From Thalassolituus marinus (GTDB lineage Bacteria; Pseudomonadota; Gammaproteobacteria; Pseudomonadales; Oceanobacteraceae): a stretch of 64,000 nt of DNA. Within the stretch, counting starts at the first letter, position 1. Each line of letters starts with the position of its first letter. The notes under the pieces were generated by a model. The model worked only from the letters and a program-made list of their open reading frames with translations. It had not been told where the DNA came from and ran no database searches. Below, piece by piece: positions 19,461 through 29,400 of the stretch. A program made the position numbers and the translations under genes. The DNA is taken from the NCBI RefSeq assembly GCF_020320395.1, contig NZ_JAEDAH010000042.1, forward strand, positions 69,559 to 133,558, given 5' to 3'.

Positions 19461-20645
19461 ATGACGCCTATGAACTGGAACCAACGCATCTCCACCGCAC
19501 TGCAGCAACGCAAACAGCAACATCTGTGGCGCGGCCACGCCTGTATTGACGGCCCTCAGGGCGTTCATGTTCAGCGTGACGGCCAGCCGATGCTGAATTT
19601 CTGCGCCAACGATTATCTCGGTCTGGCGGGACGCCATCAGGCGCTGCAGTCAGCCGCCGCCAACTGGGGTCTGGGCAGCGGCGCCTCGCATCTGGTCTGC
19701 GGCCACAGCGTGGCACATCAGCAGCTGGAAGAAGCGCTGGCACAGCATACCGGCTATGAGAAGGCCCTGCTGTTTTCCACCGGCTATATGGCCAACATCG
19801 GTACCATCGCCGCACTGGTGAACCGCGGTGATGAAATATTTCAGGATAAGCTCAACCACGCCTCCCTGCTGGATGGTGGCATCCTCAGTCGGGCGCGTAT
19901 GACACGCTACCAGCACAACAACACAGAACACCTGGCCAGCCTGCTGCAGAATCCGGCCCACGGGCACCGGCTGATTGTCAGCGACGGTGTATTCAGCATG
20001 GATGGCGATACAGCCGACATAACGCAACTGAGCGCTCTTGCAACTGAGTACCAAGCGTTACTGATGGTTGATGATGCCCATGGCTTTGGCGTAATCGGTG
20101 AGCCGCACAACAACAGTGGTCAGGGCATCCGTGCAGCCGCCGGTCTGACATCACACCAGTTGCCGGTGTATATCGGTACACTGGGCAAAGCCCTTGGTGG
20201 TTTCGGTGCCTTTGTCGCCGGCAGCGCCGAGCTGATCGACTATCTGGTGCAGTTCGCCCGTCCCTACATATACACCACAGCACTGCCAGCGGCGGTGGCT
20301 GAAGCCATGCTCGACAACCTGCAGCTGCTGAGTAACGGGCAATTACAGCGGCAGCTGACCAACAACATTCAGTATTTCCGCCAGCTGGCGAGTACTGCGC
20401 AACTACCACTGACTGATTCAGTCACCCCGATTCAGCCACTGATCATCGGTGACAACCAGGCCACACTAACCTGCTCACAGGCTCTGGCCGAAGCCGGACT
20501 GTGGGTAGGTGCAATCCGTCCACCAACGGTCGCCAAAGGCAGTGCGCGCTTACGCATTACCCTAAGCGCCGCCCACAGCGAAGGCGATATCCGCCGGCTG
20601 GTAGATACTCTGGCCCGACACTGGCCAGCAAAGGAAGCCGTATGA
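19461..20645 (+). CDS. bioF: 8-amino-7-oxononanoate synthase
   Basis: BioF condenses pimeloyl-ACP (or pimeloyl-CoA) with L-alanine to give KAPA, the first committed ring-building step of biotin synthesis. The roughly 394-residue PLP enzyme has NFCANDYLGLAG, GSGASHLVCGHS, LFSTGYMANIG, VSDGVFSMDGD, VDDAHGFGVIG and the lysine motif TLGKALGGFGAF in family order. Three possible starts lie within 15 bases (TTG 19455, ATG 19461, ATG 19470); none has a strong Shine-Dalgarno, and the first ATG is taken. Its stop overlaps the bioH start (ATGA). Confidence 0.95.
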   Translation: MTPMNWNQRISTALQQRKQQHLWRGHACIDGPQGVHVQRDGQPMLNFCANDYLGLAGRHQALQSAAANWGLGSGASHLVCGHSVAHQQLEEALAQHTGYEKALLFSTGYMANIGTIAALVNRGDEIFQDKLNHASLLDGGILSRARMTRYQHNNTEHLASLLQNPAHGHRLIVSDGVFSMDGDTADITQLSALATEYQALLMVDDAHGFGVIGEPHNNSGQGIRAAAGLTSHQLPVYIGTLGKALGGFGAFVAGSAELIDYLVQFARPYIYTTALPAAVAEAMLDNLQLLSNGQLQRQLTNNIQYFRQLASTAQLPLTDSVTPIQPLIIGDNQATLTCSQALAEAGLWVGAIRPPTVAKGSARLRITLSAAHSEGDIRRLVDTLARHWPAKEAV

Positions 20646-21352
20646 GTCTCTTCACTGCCCTGAATCAGAGCAGCAGTCCGGGGCCGGACTGGCTGTGGCT
20701 ACCCGGCTGGAGTTTCAGTGCTGATATTTTCCTGTCGCTGGCGCAAGCCTTACCCGGCAATCATCTGGGGCTGGATTACCGGCAAACACCCACCGACCTC
20801 AGTACTACGCTGCAACAACTGAGCGCTGAAGCACCGCCCAATGCTATCTGGGTGGGCTGGTCACTGGGCGGCGCACTGGCGCATCTGGCGGCGCCGCAGT
20901 GTTCGGCCAGAGCGCTGGTCACCCTCGCCACCAGTCCGGCCTTTTGCTCAGCGGATGCCGACGCCGATTACGGTCTGGATGCCGACCTGCTGCAGCAGTT
21001 TATTCAGGGCTACCAGCAGGCTGCGGATAAAACCCTGCGTCGCTTCCTCGCCCTGTGCGCTCAGGGCGCCGACGATGCGCGAACCCTGATCCGCACGCTG
21101 CAAGCCAGTCAGTTGCCTTCCTCCACAACCCTGGAACACAGCCTTCGCTGGCTGCAGGAGTATCACCTGCAGTCGTTATCGCGCCTGCCGGTCCAGCAAC
21201 ACTGGTACGGCCCGGCCGATGCGCTGAACGCCAGAGGTCTGCAACCGGCACGTTACAGTCCGGCCAACAGCCATGCCTTTTTCGTTGAAAACAGCGGACA
21301 GGCGCCACTGATTCAGGAGCTGCGCGCACTGGCCGCGCAGGTGTACCCATGA
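20642..21352 (+). CDS. bioH: Pimeloyl-ACP methyl ester carboxylesterase
   Basis: BioH removes the methyl group from pimeloyl-ACP methyl ester, ending the disguised fatty-acid route begun by BioC. The 236-residue alpha/beta-hydrolase has an oxyanion segment LPGWSFSADIF, the nucleophile elbow GWSLGGALA (G-x-S-x-G), and a C-terminal catalytic histidine in NSHAFFVE; the acid residue is probably the aspartate of YGPADAL. The start overlaps bioF by four bases and the stop overlaps bioC by four, so the set is translationally coupled. It is divergent from E. coli BioH, but the bioF-bioH-bioC order makes the assignment firm. Confidence 0.88.
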   Translation: MSLFTALNQSSSPGPDWLWLPGWSFSADIFLSLAQALPGNHLGLDYRQTPTDLSTTLQQLSAEAPPNAIWVGWSLGGALAHLAAPQCSARALVTLATSPAFCSADADADYGLDADLLQQFIQGYQQAADKTLRRFLALCAQGADDARTLIRTLQASQLPSSTTLEHSLRWLQEYHLQSLSRLPVQQHWYGPADALNARGLQPARYSPANSHAFFVENSGQAPLIQELRALAAQVYP

Positions 21353-22182
21353 ACGCGCAACTGCAGGCCATTGGTGCAAGCGACGTACTGACACCGGCGC
21401 TGACACGCGATAAACAACAGGTTGCGCGCCAGTTCAGTCGCGCCGCGCAAACCTACCTGAGCGCAGCCACGGTACAACAACAGACGCGCGAGCATCTGCT
21501 GCAGCTGTGTCGTCAGGATGGCATTGATGGCCACTGGCTGGATATCGGCTGCGGCCCGGCAGCCAGTCTGAAGGCGCTGCAGGAGGCTGGTGCGCAGCAG
21601 ATTTCAGGGTTGGATATTTCCGCCGGCATGCTGCACGCCGCGCGTCAGCACTGCCCGGATGCCCGACTGATTCAGGCCGATGCCGATCATCTGCCACTGG
21701 CCGACCACTGCGTGCACGGCATCTTCTCCAGTCTGATGCTGCAGTGGAGCGAATACCCGCTGCAGACACTGCGTGAATGGGCTCGGGTACTGCGCCCCGG
21801 CGGCACACTGGCGCTGGCCACGCTGCTGCCAGGAACTCAGCGCGAGCTACAACAAGCCTGGCAACGTATAGACCAGCGCCCGCACGTTAATCGTTTTACG
21901 CCGCTGGCAGATTTACTGAAGTCCGCCAGCTTAAGCGGCCTGCAGCTGCAACTGGCGGAACGCGACCGCATTACCGACCAGTACGCTTCTATCAACGATT
22001 TATTGCGTGGCCTGAAAGCGATTGGCGCCACCAACGTCAATGCCGGGCGCCACCCTGGCCTGGGTGGACGTCAGGCACTGCAGAATCTGGCCAGCGCCTA
22101 TCCGGTCACGGTCAATGAACAGGGGGCAACCTGTTATCCACTCAGCTACGAAGTGCAGTGGCTGATATTCCGCCGCTACTGA
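21349..22182 (+). CDS. bioC: Malonyl-ACP O-methyltransferase
   Basis: BioC methylates the free carboxyl of malonyl-ACP so that it can be elongated to pimeloyl-ACP methyl ester. The 277-residue class I SAM-dependent methyltransferase has VARQFSRAAQTYLSAA at its N terminus (a BioC hallmark), the SAM motif LDIGCGPAASLKAL near residues 64-77, LDISAGMLHAAR, and the IFSSLMLQWSE segment. It lies between bioH and bioD in a continuous run. bioB is not in this window and must be elsewhere. Confidence 0.94.
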   Translation: MNAQLQAIGASDVLTPALTRDKQQVARQFSRAAQTYLSAATVQQQTREHLLQLCRQDGIDGHWLDIGCGPAASLKALQEAGAQQISGLDISAGMLHAARQHCPDARLIQADADHLPLADHCVHGIFSSLMLQWSEYPLQTLREWARVLRPGGTLALATLLPGTQRELQQAWQRIDQRPHVNRFTPLADLLKSASLSGLQLQLAERDRITDQYASINDLLRGLKAIGATNVNAGRHPGLGGRQALQNLASAYPVTVNEQGATCYPLSYEVQWLIFRRY

Positions 22183-22190
22183 GGTCTGCG

Positions 22191-22895
22191 ATGTCACAAC
22201 GCTTTTTTGTTACCGGCACCGACACCGATGCTGGCAAAACCCTGGTCACCGCCGCCTTACTGCTGAAAGCCAGCCAGCAAGGCCTGAGCGCCTTCGGCCT
22301 GAAACCGGTTGCCGCGGGGTGTGAACAGCAGCAGGGCCAGTGGCGCAACAGCGATGCGCTACTGCACCAGCAATACAGCACGCCGCCCACTGTCTACGAA
22401 GAGCACAACCCGGTCGTGCTGGCCGCAGCGCTGGCACCTCATATCGCCGCCGCTTATGAAAACAAACGGCTGTCGGTAAGCGATTTAATGGCCCGCTGCC
22501 AGCCAGCTCTCGCTCAGCCCCATGACCTGTTGCTGGTCGAAGGAGCCGGCGGCTGGCTGGTGCCACTGAACAACAGGGAAACCCTGGCTGACTTCGCCAG
22601 CGAACTGGGCTATGACGTCATTCTGGTGGTTGGCATGAAGCTCGGTTGCATTAACCATGCACTGCTGAGCGAACAAGCGATTCGCAACAGCGGCCTGCGT
22701 CTTGCTGGCTGGGTAGCCAACAGTCCAGCGGCCACCATGCAGGCGTACGAAGAAAATTATGCGTTTCTGCAGCAGCATTTCGGTCAGGCAGGAGTCCCTT
22801 GTCTGGGCGCCATTCCTGCCATTAACGGCCTGAATCCGGCCTGTCCGGAACACCTGAGCGAAATCGCGGCTAAACTGTCCTTACCAGAGGCATAG
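22191..22895 (+). CDS. bioD: ATP-dependent dethiobiotin synthetase
   Basis: BioD carboxylates diaminopelargonate to dethiobiotin with ATP and CO2. The 234-residue product has the P-loop GTDTDAGKTLV at about residues 9-19, the FGLKPVAAGCE segment with the catalytic lysine, and LLVEGAGGWLVPL in the middle, all diagnostic. The frame is open 11 codons further upstream inside bioC, but the ATG at 22191 sits after a TGAGG Shine-Dalgarno that overlaps the bioC stop. Last gene of the bioFHCD run. Confidence 0.95.
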   Translation: MSQRFFVTGTDTDAGKTLVTAALLLKASQQGLSAFGLKPVAAGCEQQQGQWRNSDALLHQQYSTPPTVYEEHNPVVLAAALAPHIAAAYENKRLSVSDLMARCQPALAQPHDLLLVEGAGGWLVPLNNRETLADFASELGYDVILVVGMKLGCINHALLSEQAIRNSGLRLAGWVANSPAATMQAYEENYAFLQQHFGQAGVPCLGAIPAINGLNPACPEHLSEIAAKLSLPEA

Positions 22896-22901
22896 CACAG
22901 A

Positions 22902-22931
22902 CTGACTTACAGCCTCAGCCTTTGTTATAGT
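22902..22931 (+). promoter_or_regulatory. Probable promoter of the cNMP-binding/rhodanese gene
   Basis: CTGACT at 22902-22907 (four of six matches to TTGACA) is 18 bases before TATAGT at 22926-22931. The gene start at 22972 follows after about 40 bases, giving a short leader. No terminator is visible between bioD and this promoter. Confidence 0.5.
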
Positions 22932-22971
22932 GAGTTCAAACCGTTTTTTACCGAAGGTATCAGGCTGATTT

Positions 22972-24000
22972 ATGGAAGAAAAAACTGGCTCAGAGCTGAC
23001 CCCGGAACAGGTTCAGCGTTTTATCCCCTTTGACGAGCTGTCGCTGGAGACCATTGCTGAGCTGATGCCGCATTTCCGCCCCTATTCCGCCCCCGCTATG
23101 AAAATGCTGTTCAAGCGTGGCTCGGAAGATGACGAATGCCATTTTCTGCTGGAAGGTGAAATCGACCTCGCCGACGAGCAGTTCCGTATCAGTAAAGTGC
23201 ATGGCGACGATGACGAAAACTTCCTTGCGCTGGATGCCAGCCACTCAATTCACCGTCACGCTGCCGTTACTCAGTCGCCCTGCAAACTGTTTGCAATTCG
23301 CCGCCAGTATCTGGAACTGATTACCACCTGGTCTGAATTGCGTCAGTCGTACGAACTGGATGAAAGCGAGTCCGACTGGCTGGAAACCCTGCTGACATCT
23401 GAACTGTTTAACCGCGTTCCACCGGCCAACATTCAGAAACTGCTGTCGCGCTTCAATGAGCGGGTTGTCACGCTGGGCGAAGAGATCGTGCACGAAGGTG
23501 AAGAAGGCAACGAGTGCTACGTAATTAAAACCGGCAAAGCCATCGTCACCCGTCGCGCGCACAACCAGAATGAAACTCTGGCAGCGCTGACCAACGGCGC
23601 CCTGTTTGGCGAAGATGCCCTGATCAGCAATCTGCCTCGTAATGCCACCGTCACCATGAGCAGTGATGGAGTGCTGATGACTCTTACCAAAGACGATTTC
23701 GATACTCTGCTGAAAGGACCGGTACTGGAATACGTTAACAGCAGTGATCTGGAAAGCCTGATTGAAGAAGGCGACACCGGCACCGTGCTGCTGGATGTGC
23801 GCACTGCTCAGGAGGCCTCTGTCAGTCCGATCCCGCGGGCGCAGAGCATTCCTCTGGCGCAACTGCGCAGCCGCCTGGGGCAGCTGTCAAAAACCTTTAT
23901 TTATGTGGTGTGTGGTGAAGGTCGTGCCGAAGCCGCGGCTTACATCCTGACCGAAGCCGGCTATCAGGCCAAGGTTCTGAAACCCGCTCAGTCTGCCTGA
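22972..24000 (+). CDS. Two cyclic-nucleotide-binding domains fused to a rhodanese domain
   Basis: A 342-residue soluble protein. Residues about 20-120 form a degenerate cNMP-binding-like beta barrel (CHFLLEGEIDLAD), residues about 140-235 a better conserved one (IVHEGEEGNECYVIKTGKAIV; NGALFGEDALIS; LPRNATVT), and residues about 245-338 a rhodanese domain (VLLDVRTAQEA; YVVCGEGRAEAA). The rhodanese loop keeps a cysteine near residue 313 followed by GEGR, so it could be catalytic. There is no helix-turn-helix, so this is not a CRP-type transcription factor. The second barrel's PRNATVT segment stands where cAMP binders carry an arginine-serine/alanine pair, so ligand binding is possible but unproven. 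The last 13 bases overlap the convergent gene that follows. Confidence 0.85.
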   Translation: MEEKTGSELTPEQVQRFIPFDELSLETIAELMPHFRPYSAPAMKMLFKRGSEDDECHFLLEGEIDLADEQFRISKVHGDDDENFLALDASHSIHRHAAVTQSPCKLFAIRRQYLELITTWSELRQSYELDESESDWLETLLTSELFNRVPPANIQKLLSRFNERVVTLGEEIVHEGEEGNECYVIKTGKAIVTRRAHNQNETLAALTNGALFGEDALISNLPRNATVTMSSDGVLMTLTKDDFDTLLKGPVLEYVNSSDLESLIEEGDTGTVLLDVRTAQEASVSPIPRAQSIPLAQLRSRLGQLSKTFIYVVCGEGRAEAAAYILTEAGYQAKVLKPAQSA

Positions 24001-24857
24001 GCGGCTTTCAGCGGCGACAGCATCTCCTCATAGGCAGCCCGATATCGCTCCAGCGTAATCGGGTCGAGCCAGTCTCCCAGAATTCGCAGGTTTTCTTCTA
24101 ACGGAATCCGGGTCGCAATCCAGCCATTCAGGCGCGCAACAATTTCACGTCCCGGCGGGGTATTCGCACAGGCAACATGGCTGGTGTAAAACGGCGGAGA
24201 CTCTTCAATACCCAGCGCTACCAGCGGCACACCGGCTTCCGGCACATGCTCCTTCACAAAATGCAGAATCCACGGGTACTCCACCATCAGATCAATGCGT
24301 CCCGAGTACAGCATACGGATCAGACTGAAAGGTCCATAGTTGTTGGAAACCCACACCGGTCGCGTCGTGCCGTGAGGTTCTTCCAGCACTTCCTGAACGT
24401 CGCCATAAGCCCGCTCACTCAGAATTCCGGGGCGCAGTTTCTCATCTTTCAGCAGATGCATTAACGACACCGTGGATTTACCGGGCGCCACCCGAGCAGC
24501 GTCCTCAGCACGCAGAATCACGACCATCGAAGGTACAATCGCACCGGCATCAGAAAAGACCGCATGACGTTCACGCTCAGGGGTTTTCAACGCCGCCGGA
24601 TGACACACAGGTTCGCCGTCACGAATATCCTGCCAGGCCCGTGATGCATTCATCACCAACGGCACATGGAGGTATTCAGGCAGGGCTTCCATCATGCCTT
24701 TAAGGGCCAGATCAACCACGCCCTGACCAGCCTCCGGCCCATCTTCAATATGGAATGGCGCATAGGGCGCCAATGCCCAGCGCACGACCGGACGTTCGTC
24801 CGACTGAGCCACTGAAGTCTCACTCAGTAGCATCAGAAACAGCAGGAACAGCCGCAT
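23988..24857 (-). CDS. Periplasmic solute-binding-like protein (TIGR02285 type)
   Basis: A 289-residue protein with a signal peptide (residues 1-17, ending SVAQ) and the fold signature of extracellular solute-binding proteins: VVRWALAPYAPFHIEDG at the mature N terminus, RIDLMVEYPWILHFV in the second half. It resembles the stand-alone periplasmic proteins of the TIGR02285 type, which are relatives of amino-acid ABC binding proteins found without transport genes. No ABC permease or ATPase lies nearby, so a sensing or scavenging role is as likely as transport. The ligand cannot be told from the sequence. Confidence 0.75.
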   Translation of the reverse strand: MRLFLLFLMLLSETSVAQSDERPVVRWALAPYAPFHIEDGPEAGQGVVDLALKGMMEALPEYLHVPLVMNASRAWQDIRDGEPVCHPAALKTPERERHAVFSDAGAIVPSMVVILRAEDAARVAPGKSTVSLMHLLKDEKLRPGILSERAYGDVQEVLEEPHGTTRPVWVSNNYGPFSLIRMLYSGRIDLMVEYPWILHFVKEHVPEAGVPLVALGIEESPPFYTSHVACANTPPGREIVARLNGWIATRIPLEENLRILGDWLDPITLERYRAAYEEMLSPLKAAQAD

Positions 24858-24902
24858 AAACTACATCTCTTATGACTTGCTATTCAGCATAATTCATTAT
24901 GC

Positions 24903-24928
24903 AAAAAAGCCCGCGAAGTGCGGGCTTT
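24903..24928 (-). terminator. Rho-independent terminator after the peroxiredoxin gene
   Basis: Arms AAAGCCCGC (24906-24914) and GCGGGCTTT (24920-24928) with a five-base loop. Read on the minus strand the stem is followed by a run of six T (24908-24903), 40 bases beyond the peroxiredoxin stop. Confidence 0.9.
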
Positions 24929-24967
24929 GGCTTCAAAAGACAGAACACTTTATCGTGTTCTCAGCGA

Positions 24968-25570
24968 TCAGAGCTTGCCGCTTTCTTCTGCCAGGTACTG
25001 AGCAACACCTTCCGGTGAAGCATTCATACCTTTATCGCCTTTGTTCCAGCCAGCCGGGCACACTTCACCGTGCTCTTCGTGGAACTGCAGCGCTTCAACC
25101 AGACGGATCAGTTCGTCGATATTACGGCCCAGTGGCAGGTCGTTGATGTTAGCGGCACGAACCATACCTTCACGGTCGATCAGGAAGGCGCCACGCAGAG
25201 CTACGCCACCGGCGGTTTCTACGTCGTAAGCTTTACAGATACCATGATCAACGTCGGCTGCCATGGTGTACTTAACCGCACCGATACCGCCTTTTTCTAC
25301 CGGGGTATTACGCCATGCGTTGTGAGTAAAGTGTGAGTCGATGGATACAGAGATCACTTCCACACCCAGTTCCTGGAATTTGGCCATACGGTGATCCAGA
25401 GCGATCAGCTCAGATGGACACACGAAGGTGAAGTCCAGTGGGTAGAAGAAAACCAGAGCATACTTGCCTTTGGTTTCTTCACCGAAGTTGTAAGAATCCA
25501 CAATGGTTCCGTTACCCAGTACAGCCGGAACTGTGAAATCAGGTGCTTTTTTGCCTACCAGTACGCTCAT
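24968..25570 (-). CDS. Typical 2-Cys peroxiredoxin (AhpC/Prx1 family)
   Basis: A thiol peroxidase that reduces hydrogen peroxide and organic peroxides. The 200-residue product has the peroxidatic cysteine at about residue 51 in FTFVCPSEL, the VSIDSHFTHNAW segment, the active-site arginine in ALRGAFLIDR, and the resolving cysteine near residue 172 in GEVCPAGW. The C terminus continues past VCPAGW with a helical tail (SPEGVAQYLAEESGKL) as in Prx1/AhpC-type decamers. A GGGAG Shine-Dalgarno precedes the ATG. It is divergent from the TonB-like gene and ends in a strong terminator, so it is probably transcribed alone. No AhpF is adjacent; the electron donor is unknown. Confidence 0.93.
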   Translation of the reverse strand: MSVLVGKKAPDFTVPAVLGNGTIVDSYNFGEETKGKYALVFFYPLDFTFVCPSELIALDHRMAKFQELGVEVISVSIDSHFTHNAWRNTPVEKGGIGAVKYTMAADVDHGICKAYDVETAGGVALRGAFLIDREGMVRAANINDLPLGRNIDELIRLVEALQFHEEHGEVCPAGWNKGDKGMNASPEGVAQYLAEESGKL

Positions 25571-25706
25571 CGGTATTACTCCCTGTGAGAAATCTATGGT
25601 TTTCGTTAATCTTTACAGACTGGCGGCTATCATACAGTTACGCAGAGATTAAGGCAGCACTGTTTCAGCCGCCTGGCTGTTGTGAAAACAAAATCGGGAA
25701 AATAAA

Positions 25707-26414
25707 TTGAACGCACTGACTTCCATTATCCGTAAACGACCGCTGGCAACCGCCATTGGTTTGTCTGCGGCAGTGCATCTGATTTTGTTCCTGCCGGATC
25801 AGTCTCCACCGGCCACCACTGAGCGAGTGTTAAATGCCGAATTAACACTCAGCACACTGAAAGCACGACCACTGACAGCCGCTCCGGAGCAACCTGCCAG
25901 CACCGCACAGCCGGCTGCAGCCAGTACGGAGCCAGCCAACGCCGCAGAAAAAAAAGCACCGCACAAAAAACCGCCAGCACTGAGCAGCCAGCAGCCTGCG
26001 CCAGAAAAAACCGTCAGGGAAGAAAACGAAATTGATAGCCCAGCGGCACCACAACCAGCGCCGATGCAAAATCAGGCTGTACAGCAACAGGCCATGAACC
26101 TCGAAAAAGGTTTATCCGATCAGGTCGACGAACTATCCAGCGACCCGACCGAGCGCAGTTACCAGCAACAGATTCTGGCGCATCTGCGTAACCATCTTGC
26201 CGCTCCGCAAGAATATTCCGGCAGTGTGCGCCTGAGCATGACCATTCGCTACGGCCAGATCGCCACCGATGTGCAGGTGCTGCGCAGCAGCGGCAACCCG
26301 CTCGTGGATGACTGGGCGGTTAAGGCCGCAATCGGTGCCAACCCCTACCCGCCCGTACCGACCGAACTGAGTCAGCCATTTACCTTCAGGCCAACCATTG
26401 CCATTGGTCGCTGA
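25707..26414 (+). CDS. TonB-family energy transducer
   Basis: A 235-residue protein with an N-terminal cytoplasmic tail, one membrane segment at about residues 13-30, a proline/alanine/lysine-rich periplasmic linker (about residues 45-125), and a TonB-like C-terminal domain (YQQQILAHLRNHL; SVRLSMTIRYGQIATDVQVLRSSGNPLVDDWAVKAAI; PPVPTEL). It starts at a TTG preceded by GGGAA. TonB couples the proton-motive force to outer-membrane receptors; no ExbB/ExbD genes are adjacent, so it must borrow them or serve another role. The gene ends six bases before the convergent RND pump gene. Confidence 0.8.
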   Translation: MNALTSIIRKRPLATAIGLSAAVHLILFLPDQSPPATTERVLNAELTLSTLKARPLTAAPEQPASTAQPAAASTEPANAAEKKAPHKKPPALSSQQPAPEKTVREENEIDSPAAPQPAPMQNQAVQQQAMNLEKGLSDQVDELSSDPTERSYQQQILAHLRNHLAAPQEYSGSVRLSMTIRYGQIATDVQVLRSSGNPLVDDWAVKAAIGANPYPPVPTELSQPFTFRPTIAIGR

Positions 26415-26420
26415 ACCTTA

Positions 26421-29400
26421 TTAATCCGGCATGCGGCCAAGAAAGCGGTACAGCACCGGCACCACAATCAGTGTCAGCAAGGTCGATACCAGCAAACCAC
26501 CAATAATTGCCCAACCCATAGGCGACCACATACTGGAACCCGACAGCGTCAGCGGCAATAAGCCGCCAATGGTGGTCAGGGTGGTCAGTACAATCGGTAC
26601 GAAGCGCGTCTGTGCTGCTGCGGCAATCGCCTGCAACTGCTCCATTCCTTCACGACGCATCTGGTTGGCATAATCCACCAGAATAATCGAGTTATTGACG
26701 ACAATACCGATCAGCGATGTCAGACCAATAAAGGCGGTAAAACTGAAGGTATAACCGGTAATAAACAACGCCAGCAGCGCACCGATTAATGCAAACGGAA
26801 TAGCGGCAAATACAATTAATGGCTGAATAAACGAGCGGAACTGCAGAACCAGCACAGCAAAAATACCGAATACCGCCAGAATTAATGCTTTCGCCATGCC
26901 GCCAAAAGCTTTCTTACGGTTTGCCTGCTCACCACCGACTTTAAAGTGCACACCATCCGGCCACTGGTACATCTGCAGCTCTTCCACCACCGCATTCGTT
27001 ACCGCTTCGGTGGTGAAACCCGGCAGAACATCCGAGGTAATACGCGCCATGCGCTCGGTATCAAAATGCTGGAAGCGGGCAATGCTGGTTTCCATTTCAA
27101 CAGAAGCCAGCTGCAGCAACGGCACCAGATCACCCTGAGCAGACATCACCTGAATATCATCAAAGGTCGCTAATTCAGGACGTGGATATTCCGACAAACG
27201 CAGCACCAGATCGTACTCTTCGCCTTCATTGTCACGATATACACCCATCGGCAAACCAACCAGTGCGGTACGAATGGTACGGTCGATGGTGGTTAACGGC
27301 ACGCCAAGCATAGCGGCCTTGTCGCGGTTAATCTGTACGTGCAGATCGACCTTATATTTACCTACCGGGTTTTCCACCCCCACCACACCGGGCACCTGCG
27401 CCATGATGTTTTCAACATCGCGGGATACCCGCTGAATATCATTAAGATCTTCACCGATCACGCGAATCTCTACCGGCGCTTCTACCGGCGGGCCCTGCAT
27501 AAATTCTTTTACGGTAATCTGTGCACCAGCAAAACCGGCCAGATGTTCACGTAAACGCGCCACCAGCGGCTCTACCTGATCCAGTTCACTGGCACTTAAG
27601 GTGACAAACAACTGGGCAAAATTTACCGTCTGGCGCGAAGGCATAATGTTGTAATAAATACGAGGATTACCGCGACCGACATTGCGGGCAATATCAATCA
27701 CCAGTGGTTCTTCACGCACCAGAGCTTCCACCCGTGCAGCCATTGCATTGGTTTTATCAAAGGTGGTGCCTTCCGGCATATCGACATTCACCAGCAGCAT
27801 GGGTTTTTCTGCTTTCGGAAACAGACTGACACCAATCACCGGAAACAGCATCATAGATGCCAGCAACAGCGTCAGCGAAATACCCAGTACGCGGCGCGGT
27901 TTATTCAGTGCTTTATTCAGCCAGTCGAGATAAAAACCACTGGCAATGGCTTCCAGTTTTTTCTGACTACGGGTTGTCTGCTTTGCCGAATTTCCCAGCT
28001 TACTGGCCAGCAGCGGAGTCAGAGTCAGCGCCACCAGAAGAGAAGCAAATAACGTCAGTACCACAGTGACCGGCATCGCCCGCATAAAGGTACCCGAGCC
28101 GTTCTGCATCAGCAGCATCGGTAAAAATGACAACACGGTTGTGATGGTACCGGACGCGACCGCCCAGGCGACCTGTGAGCTGCCGGTAATTGCTGCCTGC
28201 TGCGGACAATCTCCGTCACGCAGATGGCGAGCCACGTTTTCCACTACCACAATGGCGTTATCCACCAGCAGGCCAAGCGCAATCACCAGCCCAACAATCG
28301 ACATCTGCTGCAGGCCAAAGCCGGTCATGTCGAGCCAGCCAATGGCGATAAAAATCGACAACGGAATCGCTGCCACCACCACCAGTGCCGGACGAAAACC
28401 CAGAACTACCAGCGACAACACCGCAACCAGCACCAGACCCTGATTAAGGTTATCGAAGAAACCATCAATCTGTCGTTCGACACTGACCGACTGATCCATT
28501 ACGGTTTGCATCTGCACATCGTCCGGTAAGCGCGCGTCTCGATAATCGCTCAGTACCTGTTCAATACCTTCACGCACACGGAAAATCTGACTGCCCTTAC
28601 GCTGCACTACCGACAGAAACACTGCTTTCTCGCCGTTAAGATGCGCACGATAACTGGGCAGGCTTTCCGTCAGTGAAATGCGGGCGATATCGCTGAGATA
28701 AATCAGTCGTGAATCGACAGCTCGCACTACGGTTGCACCGACCGCATCAAGGGATTCATAGTCGCCACTGGTTCGTACCGTGAAACGCCGTTCGCCGGCA
28801 TTAGCATGACCACCCGGCAGGTTCTCTGCGGCACTGCGCACCGCCGCGTAAATTTCGTCCAGACTGATACCCAGACCGTTTACTTTACGCTGATCAACCT
28901 GAATCTGAACTTCCAGTGTTGGCAGCGCAGCGATATCCACACGTTTAACACCGGCCACCCGTTCAAGCTTTTGTTCCAGTGTTTCAGCGTGCTTTTTTAA
29001 TTCCTGATAGTCACGAGCAGACGACACCAGTGCCAATTGCAGAATGCTGACATCGGCTGGTGAAATTTTATCAATATCCAGGGTGACAATATTATCTGGC
29101 AGGCGATCACGTACGCGGGTAACGGCAGCAACCACGTCATCGTATTTATCTTCAGGGTCGGTACCGTAGAGAAATTCAACACGAATAACCGCCAGACCAT
29201 CTTCTACTTCGGTTTTAATTTCGCGCAGATCATCCAGTTCATTAATCGCACTTTCCAGTGGATCAACCACCAGCTTTTCCATATCCAGCGGCGTGGTTCC
29301 GGGATTAACAACTTTAATAACCGCAGCAGAAAAATCGAACTGAGGATCTTCTGAGCGTGGCATGGTGAAAAACGACACCACACCAAGCATCAGCAACAAC

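Noticed and set aside
20501-20641. Extended N terminus of bioH inside bioF
   Set aside because: The extension overlaps bioF in another frame; the ATG at 20642, overlapping the bioF stop, gives a standard alpha/beta-hydrolase start.
22972-24000. CRP/FNR-type transcription factor
   Set aside because: Two cNMP-binding-like barrels are present, but the C-terminal domain is a rhodanese and there is no helix-turn-helix.
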